DNA from: Crambe crambe
Lineage: Eukaryota; Porifera; Demospongiae; Poecilosclerida; Crambeidae
Assembly: GCA_963924555.1 (NCBI GenBank)
Contig: OZ004586.1
Span: 4,422,501 to 4,486,500, forward strand
Reading direction: 5' to 3'
Length of the DNA stretch: 64,000 bases
In this document: positions 11,501 through 25,200 of the stretch, one piece after another
Layout: each line of letters opens with the position of its first letter
Position numbering within the stretch: position 1 is the stretch's first letter
Translations under genes and position numbers: made by a program
Notes under the pieces: generated by a model
The model's input: only the letters and a program-made list of their open reading frames with translations
Told to the model about the DNA's origin: nothing
The model's database searches: none

Positions 11501-14500
11501 ACATGTCATTAGTCCACTGTACAGAGGTTATCATTAAAATTTTTGGAGGGTCCACTGTAGAGGTTTACTGCAAATGGTTGTGGGTGGGGCTAAGGGTTGT
11601 GGTAATGATTGTACATGTGATGTCTGTTGTCTCAGGTAATCCTCCTGCCTTAACTGTGGACAATATAGTGAAAGTTCTACAAGGAGCTGGTGTAAAATTT
11701 TCCTGTGATTTGTGTATCAGAGGATTCCACATACCAGAGTCTAAGTTTGAGGAAATGGAGAACAGTTCTCTTACCTCTGAGGAGAAACTGAGGATATCTA
11801 CAGACTATATGCTCAGCATGGATCCCACCCCCTCCTGGAGGAGGATTATATCTGCAGTAGACTATTGGGATAACCAGTATTCAGCTGCCTCCAGATTGTA
11901 CCAGTATGCAGAGCCAGTGACAGGTGAGTGATCTCTGACAGGATAAGGTGTCCCATGCATCACACACTTTATGCATGTATGTAGCAAGGGTGTACTTTTC
12001 AGTGCAAGAGAGATATCTGTAATTATCTCTGCACTTGTGTTCACCTTTAGAGTTTGAGTGTTAATTCTGTGTATCCAACAAGATTGTTGGTCATAAAATT
12101 AATTTTAAAGATTATGACGACCATATACCATTATTAATATTTATGAACCATTCAGAAGTTTGCTACATGTTATGAGGTCATAATCAGAAAGAGCAGTAGT
12201 AGCTCTCTCTATGTAGGGATGACACGGAAGGCCACATATACGTAGACTAATACAAAAGTGAAATTCCACTTAAACCTACTGTGAATGATTATCCAGCCTA
12301 TTAGAGCATACTACAAAGTGCAGACCAAGTTTCAGGACAAGGAAGCTTGCCATTTCAGAAATATGGCAAGCAGGTAATTTGCTGGATTCTTCTTCTCTAT
12401 TGTTGTTATTGTTCTTCTTCTTAGTCAACCATATCTCTCGAACCACTCAAGCTACAGCTATGATTTCTGGATAAATCCATTCCAAATTCTACCAACTCTA
12501 TCAACTCGGGGATTTTATTAGAGTCACCAATCCAGACTCTATTTCAGATTCATCTGCATCCTCGACCTCCAAGTATAACTTAACACTTCAAGCCTTGACT
12601 CGCTGATAAATAATCATTGGCTATTGGCATTGGCCTTGGGCCTATCTCTAAAACTGCCTACTGGCACCACAGTGCCCCTCCAGAACAGCCTACAGAGTAA
12701 CTATCACTGGCACCAGTACCCTTGGGCCTATCTCTAGAACTGCCTACTGGCACCAGAATGCCTACAGAGTAACCATCACTGGCACCAGTACCCTAGGGCC
12801 TACCTCCAGAACAGCTTACATCAGAGAGAGCGGTAGCTCTCTCTATGTAGGGATGATGTGGACGGCTGTGCACGCTGCCTATAGACTAATACAAAAGTGA
12901 AATTCTAGTTCCCCCACTTAGACTTAACAAAAACTACTCCCCTAGGTCTACACTCCGAATTGCCCCAGGCGTACGTACGGTATACGTGTGTCGTGTATAG
13001 TAGCGCCTGTGCATGCATAATACGCATGCTCCAATAATTGTTTTCAAGCTAGATTATTTTCTACAGCCTTTTATCATAGAGGGCTAGGCTTATCAAAGTG
13101 AATTGTAGGCACTTGGTGCTTGTGGTCAGTATTTACAGCTTTTGTTGCATGGAGCTTTTTGGTTACTTACATGACTCTTGTCTCTGATGCAATATCAAGT
13201 ATCATGCTCACTTGCTCACTGTCTAAAGCTAAAATATAGTTATCGCTTATCTAATACATATAACAGGGGTGTATCCACAGAATTTTGAGTGGCCCGGGTG
13301 TGCTTGTACGTGTGATCACCACGCCCACTTTATCCTTTAATTAACCCACTTATCACAAGGATGCTAATGTAATCATGATTCTTGAAGGTTCATATAATCA
13401 CTTAGCTAACTCTGCAGGCATGGGATGAAATTATAATTATTAATTGGATGATAAAAGTGGTCTGGTGAAAACCAGACCAACCAGAGTGGTGGATACACCC
13501 CTGTATAAACTAATCTTCTAAAGAGTTGTAGCACTAAAGAATGCTTGCTCGCTCGCTGTCAACTGAATGTTGAACATTGCCCTAGTAACTATTACATATC
13601 TAAGTCTACACTCCAAAAAGCCCCAGGCATACATACGTACGTACCTACTACATATGTGTGACCAGCATAGATATAAGAGGTTTACAGGATTGGAAATGGA
13701 TCATGTGCTCTCGTTAGCAACTAACAACTGAGGCACGTTGATAGCTGAATGACATAGCACTTTCGTCAAAGTTGCTGTTCTGACAAGATCTGTGAGGTAA
13801 GACTTATGCCAATGATACTATAATACACGAGGGCATAGATTTACTGTATGAAATAAATTTTAGCTCAGAACTTCAAGTTTATTCCTACAAATACTACTGT
13901 AGTGGTTAATGGGACTGTATTCCCTCTCACACTTGATGGAATCAATTGCTGTTGCCCATTTTCTGATCAAAAGGCATGTAAACTTTAACTACATGGAATA
14001 GTAATGTTAATTTTTTTATTAGCAGACATATATTGTCTCTAGCATTTGCAAGTGGTGTTAAAACTGTAATCCCTCTCCCAAGAAATAGATTAACAATAAT
14101 ATAGCAACTGTATTACGTAGTTATTTCAGGGAAAGGATAGAACAGTAAATAGAATTGGTGCATTTGTTTTCTATACAATAGTCATCCTATGGAGATGGCA
14201 AGCTTACTATAATTATTTCCCCCCTAATGTCCATAGGGTCCACAGGACAGCTGACTGAGCCAAATTCTTGAGGTAGATGGGGCAAAATTATCTAGCTATA
14301 ATAATAATGAATCTATGTCTAATTTTAATACCAAAAGTCATTTTGGCCTTTCTTTCAAATTAATCACATAAAATTAATGTATAATGAGCAATGATAGGTA
14401 CTCATAGTTATAACAAGTAAGGGAAAAAGCATTTTATGAAATGAAAAAGATGTAGGGATGACCACTGCTCAAAAAAGTAAGGAAACAAGAAGGATGGAAA

Positions 14501-17500
14501 TGGGATCAACTGTATATCCAGCCAACAACCCTACATATACATACATTACTACACTATAATCTGAAGCTACCTGACGGATTGTTGGCTGGATATACAAAAC
14601 AAAGATTGATCCCATTTCCATCCTTCTTGTTTCCTTACTTTTTTGAGCAGTGGTCATCCCTACATCTTTTTTCATTTCACGAAATGCTTTTTCCCTTACT
14701 TGTTCCTGGTCTTTTTTCCTCTCTTTTATGGTTTTAGCTAGTATAGAGTTCATTCTTCTATGTGTATGCAGGGACAGATGAAAGAAGAATAGTTCTCCAA
14801 TAGTTCTCCAGCATACCAGCCCAATCATTATCAACGAGTCAAGGTGTTGTGTTATTGTTGAGCTATACTTGGAGGTCGAAGGAAGATGCTGAAATAGAGT
14901 CTACCGTCGTGAATCTAAATCCCCAAATCGATACAGTAGTCTATCATCATTATCTAGAGCTAGCTAGCTAGCTAGCTAGAGACAGCTGAATAATATTATA
15001 ATTTCGAATAATAGGATATCAAATACATGCGCATGCGTATTATCAGTATTATGGTTATTTGGTGGTACCATGCCCTGAGCCTTCAGGACATTAACCAGCG
15101 GTCCTGCCAAGGCCGCTCCTAAGACTTCTACTGCCTCTTTAGAGGAGACTAACGATCTAGCCAACATCTCACCTTGGTCAAGATCTCTACCCTGAGAGGG
15201 GTGGTCTTCTCCCGTGTCACTGGCAGAATCACTCATCTCCGTACGTTATTGAAGAGCTGTTTAGACCAAAGAGACTCTTGTCTAGCTCGACCTGGTGAAA
15301 AATTTTTCACTGTGAAAAGGCCTGAATGTGGTGGAGCATGCGCGGTGATATAGGCGGGGTTTTTTTCTTTGACGTCATATACCGTGATTCATGGTGATGC
15401 AAGGCCTATCACGTTGTGATATTGAACCTGAACCTTCCGAAGTGCAATCCACTTATATTCAATATGTTTCATATGTTTGACCGACTATCAGACCATGTGT
15501 TACCCACTGATCTGATGTTTTGACTGGCTGTTCGTGACGCCATTGATAATGTATGCAAAACAGCTTGGCACATGTTAGCTGTAGACCATGGCTGTACAAC
15601 ACTGATTCCAGCGTGTGTGTAGACTGGTCATGTCCTAAGCATTATGATCATACTGGACCAATGTCCAGGCATGAATGAAATCATTGATGATTAAGCTTTT
15701 TAAGGAAACAATATACAATTTGGTACCCTCTGTGCAATAGTTAAATAGTAATGATATTAATAATTTCCTAATCTAGTGGTATGAGGAGTGCAGTGCATCT
15801 TGCACTTCTGGAGGATCCTTAACGCACCCCCAAGAATCATGTAGTTGACACGTTGCTCATGCCACAATGGTGCTATTTATGTGCAAGGGCTGATACAACC
15901 CCGTTTTAGCCATGCGACTACCATGCTTGGGCCTTGCTAGTTCCCACATGTTACTGACCTACATTGCTGTAGGTCTTTAGTTGAATATATGGCCATGATA
16001 GGTGGTTAACTGAAAGTAAGCACTGCCAAACAGTACAATAGTTAACTATTGTTGCATACTGTACATAGGCGGAGGAACATATATTTACCTGGGGGGGCCA
16101 ACCCCAAACCCCCATTGCACCATGCGTACCCGACAATGGTTGTGATTTAATTAAAAAACAAGAGTCAAAATTCAGTCAACACAAACAAGTTATATACGTA
16201 ACAGTAAGTTCCAAAATAATTCTTCCTACGCTCATTTAGTTCAACGAATTCTTTTGCTACTTGGTAAACTTCATTTTTGTCTGTCATATCTTTAGAGTGA
16301 TTTTCATGTTTGCATATTAATTGTCAATAGGGTTGAAAATGTTTCACTTTGCACATGCAGTCATGTATAATTGTCTCCTACAATGACAAATATTTAAATG
16401 AAATCTGGGGGGGGCCAAAACCATAAGTCAAAAAATCTGGGGGGCCATGGCCCGCCCCCTGGCCCCCCTGGTTCCTCCGCCTATGCTGTATGATCTATCT
16501 GTTGATAAATTAATTGAGTGATTGTAATTTCTGTTAATTAGACATGATTTAGTCACTTCATGTTCCAGTGATTTTTATATAGTCCCCTCCACCATCTGCC
16601 TATGGAATTTATGATTTAATGAATGGATTTTATAATTATTCCATATATCCATATTACAAGATTATTGTTCATAACCATATTTAAAGTTTATGAAACACTT
16701 GGAAATTTGCTACATGCTATGAGGTCTAATTAAGCATGTCTTCCCAAATATAAGTTTCCTCTCAGTATTATGTTTAACAACTTGAGGTATCATTTCCTTA
16801 TTACTGTTAATTTTGAGGTTTTAATCGATGATAATATTGCAATTAATTTTAATACACTTAATTGAGTGAAGTGAACCTACACACTAATCATGTTAGTTCA
16901 AGGGGGAAGGAAGGTACTTGAAGTTGGGGGGGGGGGGGGGGGGGGGCAAAAAGAATTTCTCCCTGACCATGCCCACTTTTTGATTGCACCCACTAATTAG
17001 TGACTGAAAATTTTGATGACACTGAGTGAACATCCAAGGATGTGTAAATGTGTGATTGTGTATAATGTTTGAAAGTTGGGGGGCAATGCCCCCCCCCCCA
17101 ACTTTGAAGTTGGAGGGGCAATTGCCCCTTTGCCCCCCCCCCCTGTGGAGCCCCCCCTGTAGTTTACTGCAATGAGTCTGTCGCATGACACATGGACCCA
17201 TATGAGCATATGCAATTCAAAATATGTATTCTATTGCTCATAAAAGTCACTCTGCTTTTTGTTGAGTTGATTTTAGTATGTAATTAAATAGACTCAGTGG
17301 TAAGTGTATAAACCTTTTGAGGAAACATGCTTTAACTGGAGTAAGTACAACCATCTCTGTAAAACAGTAGAAGGATCCAAAAAAACAAATCATAACTGCA
17401 TACGTACTGTATGATCTGTCCACTACTAGGAAGAAATCCTTTGACTTGATTAGACATGGAGAATAAAATAATTCTTCAGCTGCATGATCATTCTCAGTGA

Positions 17501-19201
17501 AAGCCTCACTCGCCAATAATACAGATAGAGTAGTGTTAGTACATGATTGTACACTGTTTATGTATAGTGATGTGGTCATCACTCAAATTCCTCTCCATAG
17601 CCAGTCACATCCTCTTATGTAATTGATGACCACACCCCCTTCCATTGTAGATCCCACACTCACTCCAGAGAATGTCAGGATTGTGTTGGACCAAGTGGAT
17701 AATTTGGATGCCATTTTTGCTGTCTATTACTATTTATGTGTACCGGTTAATAAGAGAGATGATGTGATCACTGCTTCAAACTACTTTGTTTCCTGTGGTG
17801 TGCACCCAACATGGATAAGACTGGCTGGTGTCCTCTACTATCATGAGGAGGAAAGAGCTTTGACAGTTGTTAAGAGATTCCTGCACACACCATCTCCAGG
17901 TAAGATATGAAGAATGTTCTACCATTATACACACTGAGCACATTTATGTATATATGTATATATGTATGTATGTATGTACGTATGTACTACAACAGTGTGG
18001 GATACTTACTACATTACTTGTAAGTGTAGCTATGTGGATGCAAGAATTCCTATACAAAGCTGCTGTCCACAGATTGGGTAGCTTATGGCATGATGTTGGT
18101 ATTCTTGCATTCAATCGATCCACTTCTGAATGAGTAATCCCTTAAATTAATGAACTGTAACTATGAGCTTTGCTGTACTTGTAATCATGAAGACATGTCA
18201 CATATTGGTATTCGTATTTGTATTATGTACATGTCTCAACTCAATCTGTGATGTTAATTAGTACAGAATCATGTAGTTCAGATCAAGATGATTTCCTCTG
18301 ATACTAGAAGATGTAAATAATCCCGTGTTGAACTTTGCACGCGCTTACGCGGATTATTGCGATAAATCGCGTGCAAAATGACCGCGAAGACACGCCTGAT
18401 AGCGCCGGATTACGCGTTATTTTGGCCACTTTTTCCGCAGATTCATGTTAATGCAAAAAATCATGCAACATAGGTGGATATAAATGCACAAGTTAATAAT
18501 TATGCATATTATTTAATAACGCAAGATTATAAGTGAGGTGCACGTGATGCAATGTACACATGGCATCGACAGGTAAGAAGGACTGAGCTTTTTTTATGTA
18601 AGCAGACTAGCTAATCTTGTTTCATAATTAGGAAGTTAGTTGTATATGGCTAGCTTTAGCAGGGAGAAGGTGCTTCTCATACCCTGGCATGCAGTCTAGT
18701 ACTGGCCTTTGTAGTGATGTGAGGCAGTCTGTTAGGCTTCTGATATACTTTGTGACAGGCTGTCTGATTATATGTTGGACTTTGTGGTCATGTGACTGTG
18801 ACTATAGGTTGGGCTTTGTAGTTGTGTGGCTGGTAGTCATATATGTGGTCATGTGACTGGCAGTCTGATATATTAGCTATGTTGGGCTTTGTAGTCGTGT
18901 GGCTGGCAGTCTGATATATATGTTGGGCTTTGTGGTCATGTGACTGGCAGTCTGATATATATGTTGGCCTTTGTGGTCATGTGACTGGCAGTCTGATATT
19001 ATGTTGGACTTTGTAGTTATGTGGCTGGCAGTCTGATATATATGTTTGGCTTTGTGGTCATGTGACTGGCAGTCTGATATTATGTTGGGCTTTGTGGTCA
19101 TGTGACTGGTAGTCATATAATATATGTTGGGCTTTGTAGTCATGTGGCTGGCAGCCTGATATATAGTTATATGTTGGGCTTTGTAGTCATGTGGCTGGCA
19201 G

Positions 19202-19240
<39 letters not shown>

Positions 19241-22200
19241 GCTTTGTAGTCATGTGGCTGGCAGTCAGATATATGTTGAGTTTTGTGGTCATGTGACTGA
19301 CAGTCAGATATATATAGGTATGTCGGGCTTTGTAGTTGTATGACTATTTTATACTTGAAGCCAGTCCATAATTTTTGTCCACTATTCATTTTGTTTATCC
19401 TTAATTTACAGTTATAGTCCCCTAACAGCTCTTGGATATTGAAACAAAGATACTGAATATCAACTGATACAAGAAATAGATACTAGAATCACTATTTCAA
19501 GTGTAGGTTTATTGTACCAGCTACTCCAGCTATGAATTAGCTACTCCTGTCAAGGTGTCTTCAGAATTAGTCATACACTCTGACAATCTTATGTATCCAA
19601 ATTTCATATAATTATCATTGAAAATAAACAAACAACAACAGCAATAATTATGATGTATAATACTATAGAATGGCTAGCATCTTGGATTAGTACTGCTGTA
19701 GTATGCCTGGGAAGGGGAAAAAATTACCAAGTTATATATAAATATGCGCACCATGAAATAACCAAATTCGCATGAAAAAAATAGCACGTTCATGTGATAG
19801 CGCGGATGATTTCTCGCGGTCCTTTGCCATCCGCTCGCGGATGAAGTTCGCACGAATTGACGTGAATTGACATAAATACGCGTAGTTGCACGAACATCGC
19901 TAGATTACGCGATTGTTCGCGCAAAGTTTAACACGGGATATTATTATATATATATACGTGGATTCAAGCAATCTGATTGGTCTGTTACCGTTGAATAATT
20001 CACGGTATTCAATGGTATTATTCAACACCTCATCTACGCATGTGCAGACTAGCCTAGTAACATTTTTCTACAGCGTTTTGTCAAAATGCATTGGCTTATC
20101 TTAGTTGCTTGTAGGTTTGGTCACTGATAAGCTTATCTAAGTGCTTTGTGGTATTACAGGTTCATATTACAACTTCCTACATGGCATATGTAACCGCCTG
20201 GCTGGAACCAACTGTAGAATCCAAGTATATATATAATAAAATGCTTCTTGCACACTCCTTTGTTGAATATTAGATTTATTACTACCCTCGGTTGGGCATA
20301 TTTCACGAGGCCGTAGGCCGAGTGAAATATTTCCACCTCGGGTAGTAATAAATCATGATATTCAACGCAGGAGTGTGCAATAAGTATTAATTATCATACT
20401 ATCATTTGATTGAAAATAGCTTATTAGGAAATGGAAGAGGGTAAAAGATGTGCTCCAATTAAAGTTTTATGATTTGTGAAAATGATCATGTAGTGGTATG
20501 CTTTAGAAGAAAAGGCAACCCTAGTCCACAATGTATCATACATGTGAATTCCACTGTTAGTACTTTCTCAAAATAGCACCACCTGAGTACTGAATACTTA
20601 GTAGTGGAAAATGAGCTACTCTATGTGTGTATTTGACTATCCTTTTTCTCTTCCTGCAGACCCAAGCCTCACTGTGGAAAATATGTGTGAGGTCCTCAAG
20701 GGAGTGGATTTGAAAGATATCTTTGATACTCCATTCTCTGTACTTAAAATGACCAAGAGGCAGTACCGTGGCAACCTCTCTGAGTTTAATAGAGCTTTGT
20801 GTAAGGAGTATTTGGATATCCACCCTGCCCCCTCATGGGCACACATTGCAGAGGATCTCTTTCAATCATCTTATAAGCATGGTGTGCTAAAACAACTAGA
20901 GCGACAGCACCCAATAGGTATGTGAGTATTAGGTTCTGATTAATGACTACTCCCAAACATGTTTGGTGGTTAATAAGTGTGTGTATGTGTGTATGTATTT
21001 TAGTGGGTGTATGTGCTTATGGTTAGTTAGTACAACAATTACTACAGAATATTTAACTAAGTTATAGATTTCGTACCCTGATATGTATTGATGTAAAATT
21101 GGAGCTGGAACATGTAGACAAAGCAATACATATCCAATCCACTATGATATTCAAGAGTTCAGTAGTGCTCTCTATGTAGGGATCCCCCCTGCCAATAGCA
21201 GATATTCAAAACCACATACATGTGCTTATATTCACTATGCTACTTCCACCATTATCCTTATAGCTTCTCTCTCTACTTGGTACATGATGTACTTCAAAAT
21301 TCTGTTCTCTTCTTTCTATCATCATACCCTTTAACTCTCATATTGCTCAAAGCACCACTAACAATTTTCATATCAAACTACTCTTTGGCCTTTTGTAATA
21401 GACCTCCCGCCTTTGTTCTTCAAGAACATGTGAGGTACAGACCTGCTACACACTACTATTTTATTATGAACATGCCATTCGTATGCCACCAATGCCACTA
21501 TATGACTATATCTTGGATTATTAACTTACTTTATATCCCAGATGTAGCTAAATTAATAAACTTTCGAGTGTATCATATTAGGATGTATACTGATGGTTCA
21601 GAACAAACTCTATGTGTGGATGCCCCCCCCCCCCCTTCCAAATTACATACCAAGAAGAAAAAAAAACATAATGTAATCTTATCAAAGCGCGTTTCTTCCC
21701 TGAGTACCTCAGTGCTTCATTGCCATCACAGATCTGTAAAGCAACTTTGTTCTTCTTCATGCTATTAACTTAGAGCGCCTAACTCTACTTTGTTTTGGAC
21801 TGCGCATCAGGTCAGAAATTGTACTACCATCTCCATGTTGACGATCTTTACCATACAATTTAAGAACATGTGCAAGCAGAGTTCTTTGGTTTATCCTGTA
21901 GTAGCGGCAAGCCTTGATTGCAGACAGAGATGAGACTCTGCTAAGCAGCAGTGTGTACGGGCATTATGTGGTTCAGGTGAGTATCTAGTCAGCTTTACTA
22001 TCATCGGTGATTGTACTACTGTCTCCATGTTGACGATCTTTACCATGCATTGATGCAATCTAAGAACACATGCAAGCAGAGTTCTTCTTTCTCCTGTAGC
22101 GGCAAGCCTTGATTGCAGACAGAAATGAGACTTGTGTATATGCATTATGTGGTTCAGGTGAGTATCTAGTCAGTTTTAACTATCATTAGCTGACAAAAAG

Positions 22201-25200
22201 CAGTTAGGTCATACCTATCTTTTATTACGCCAGCCCCAAGCGCCAAAGGCGTGAGGGTCTGGTGACACATAATACTTGAACTTGTTTGGGGGCAGGAAGT
22301 GCCAGATGACACTTCCAATTATTCATGTGTAATGATGACGCATTACGCGCGCAGTGGGAAGAACCGCAGGAACTAGATAGAAAGCATCCAACTGCTCACA
22401 CTTCAACCTCAATTGTATGGATTGGTACCCTAATCTAACAGCAGTTCTATCGGCAGCATCTTTCAGTGTTGTTGCAGAGCATGTGATTGTGAACGTTTTT
22501 AAATGACGTCATCTAGTGCGTGTGACGTCATTTTGCGTCACTAAACACCAGAATACGTCAAATAATGATATTCATTCATTTGGCAGATTTCTTGCTAAAT
22601 GAATAAGTCCAAGTATTATGTGTCTCCAGACCCTTGCGCCTTTGGTGGCTGTGCCAGATTAATCTTTTATCAGTGTAAAAGACTAACTATTATTAACTGT
22701 AAGTATTGTAACCATCATTCTGTAATCATATAATTATTGTTATCACCTGAAGCAATATACAAAATCCTCATTCTTATTGGTTGTAATCATTAGATACAGT
22801 CATTGTTTATATATATCTAGTTATTGGACAAACATTTTAGCCAATCAGAGGAAGCCATAGTCTGTCCCTATAAAAGGGAGTATTTCATAGCCATAGAGAC
22901 AGATCTCAGTTGTGGACATTCATTTTCATTCAGCCGGTTCTCTCTTTGTTTATTAAAACATTTACTCCATTATCAACTGCTAGCGCTCTGTCACAGTTAT
23001 TTTGGTGTCAGAAGTGGGATAATTGACAGACAGTTGAGTTGTCAGCGAAAAGACAGTCAAGCTGGATATGACTACCAGAGCTGGAACTAGTTACGAACTG
23101 GGCCAAGAGCTAGAAGCCAGAAGTATGGCTAGGAACGGGTCTCAGCAGTCGTTGGATAGCAGCCTTGGAGGCGTGGCGGCAGAAATGTCTGACATTATGA
23201 GAAGATTCATGGAAGACCGGATGTGAAGAGAGGAGGAGCTGAAGAATGAATGACGACGATGGGAACGGGAGAGAAGGCTACGAGAGCAACAGTATCAAGA
23301 GGAAAGATAGCAAAGAGAGCTGGAGCTATTACGCAGAGAAGAACAGACACAGCGACAAATGGAGCTCCTGCAGAATTTGGTGCAGGGAGTACAACAGCAA
23401 GGAGAAGCAGTATCTCGGAGAGCTGAGAAGGATAGAGATGTAAAAGTGCCGAAATTGACGGAAGAAAATGATATAGTGGCATATCTATCCATGTTTAAGA
23501 GAATAATGAAAGCTTATGAAATTCAAGAAGGACGTTTGGCGTTCAAGCTTGCTGCAAATTTGATAGGGAAGGCTCAACAAGCTTATGCATCTCTGAATGA
23601 TACAGATGCAAGCTCCTATAAAAAAATTGAAAGAAGCAATTTTACAACGGTATGATATTACTTAGGAGAGCTATAGGCAACGCTTCAGAGCGTGTAAGAA
23701 GAAGTATGATGAGTCGAACAGAGAAATGGTGGCAAAGTAGCTACAAAGTGGCTCAAGTCTGCAGAAACTGTTAAACAAATTCGAGATAAAATTGTTCTGG
23801 AACAATTTTTATCAACACTACCCGAAGAAGTACGAGTTTTTGTTAAGGAAAGAAAACTGGGAACCAGCGAAGATGCTGGCAAATTAGCAGACGATTATAA
23901 AGGAGAGTCGTCTACAAGGTCACAGTGGCAAGCTAGCTACCCGTGGAACTGGGGAGAAAACAAGACAGAATGACAACTTTGGACATGTGACAAAGGACTG
24001 TCACATGAAACCAGTAAGATCACAGGAACAGGGAAGAGAGAACTTCCAAACAAAGATGAACAAGCCCAAGAAGGACTTGAAAGATGTTGAATGTTTCAAT
24101 TGCCACAAGAAGGGACACTATTTGTCAAAGTGTCCTAACAATGTCATGCTGTGTGTGGAACGCACAGTCAATGGTGGAGTAATTTCCAAGATCAAGGAGC
24201 AACGGTTGGTGAAACAACTTGGAACCTTGAAATCCAGAATGATATCAGTGAGGGATATGGATGTTCAAGGACTATGATACATCGACATTTGTACCAGAAG
24301 ACAACATCAAAGAAGGATCAGCCATAGCCATTCGTTGTGCTCATGGGGATACAGTGCTTTATCCCATGGCAGATGTTATGATGGAGGTAGATGGCAAAGA
24401 GATGACAGTTGAAGCAGCAGTATCTGACACTCTACCCATGTCAGCCCTACTTGGGACTGATGTACCAGAGTTAGGTGAACTACTAGCAACAGAAGACAGA
24501 ATAGAAGGAGAAGAAGCCTTTGCTGTTATCACGAGAAGTGAAGCCAAGAAGCAGAAAAAAGAGATGAAGGAGAGTGAGAGACAGTGTGAAGATCAACCAA
24601 ATTCATTGCAAGAAGATTTAACTACGTGGATGGACCATTTTGACGATGAACTATTTGGAAAAAGTAAGGAAAAGACTAAAAAGACCAAAAGTGAGAAGAG
24701 AGCAGAAAGACGTCAATGAGAACAACTACAGCTGGATGAAGAAAATCAACATCTAATGAGAAGAAGAATCATGACATCAATAAACATGAATTAAATATTT
24801 CATCTGAAGACTTCAAGCAACTGATACCACACTTTGAGAGGCACGAGAGTCAGCCAAGACAGGAGACACAGAACGAGGAAGAAGATTCTTTTATCGGGAT
24901 GGAGTGCTGTACAGAAAATGGGTCGAAGTGAAGACATGGCAGTGGATCAATTGGTTTTACCCAGAGGATGCAGAGACACCATCATGAACCTGGCTCACAG
25001 TATTCCACTGGCTGGTCATCTTGGAAAAGGAAAGAAGACTCAAAGAGTATTGCAGCGCTTTTAATGGCCTACAGTATTTTGAGACATTGCTAGATACTGT
25101 CGCCAATGTAAAGCATATCAGAAGACAACAAGACGAAGAATCTCTCGTGCCCCCCTTGTTCTTTACCAGTTATATCCCAACCATTCAGGAGAGTTGCAAT

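Noticed and set aside
16893..17201. Gly/Pro-rich minus-strand frames
   Set aside because: Caused by the long G-run and C-runs.
18760..19350. CRISPR-like array of regular repeats
   Set aside because: Units are adjacent variants with no unique spacers, and the surrounding genes are eukaryotic.
18877..19389. A 170-aa minus-strand open frame rich in SDCQSHDHKAQ
   Set aside because: It is the translation of the 45-bp minisatellite; repeating peptide with no domain and no splice or start support.
21220..21768. A 182-aa open frame in the third-to-fourth Death intron region
   Set aside because: It crosses a C-run and a MITE-flank, and has no family resemblance or exon borders.
23207..23492. Minus-strand frames across the gag region
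   Set aside because: Shadow of the plus-strand gag-like region, which has the capsid and zinc-knuckle context.
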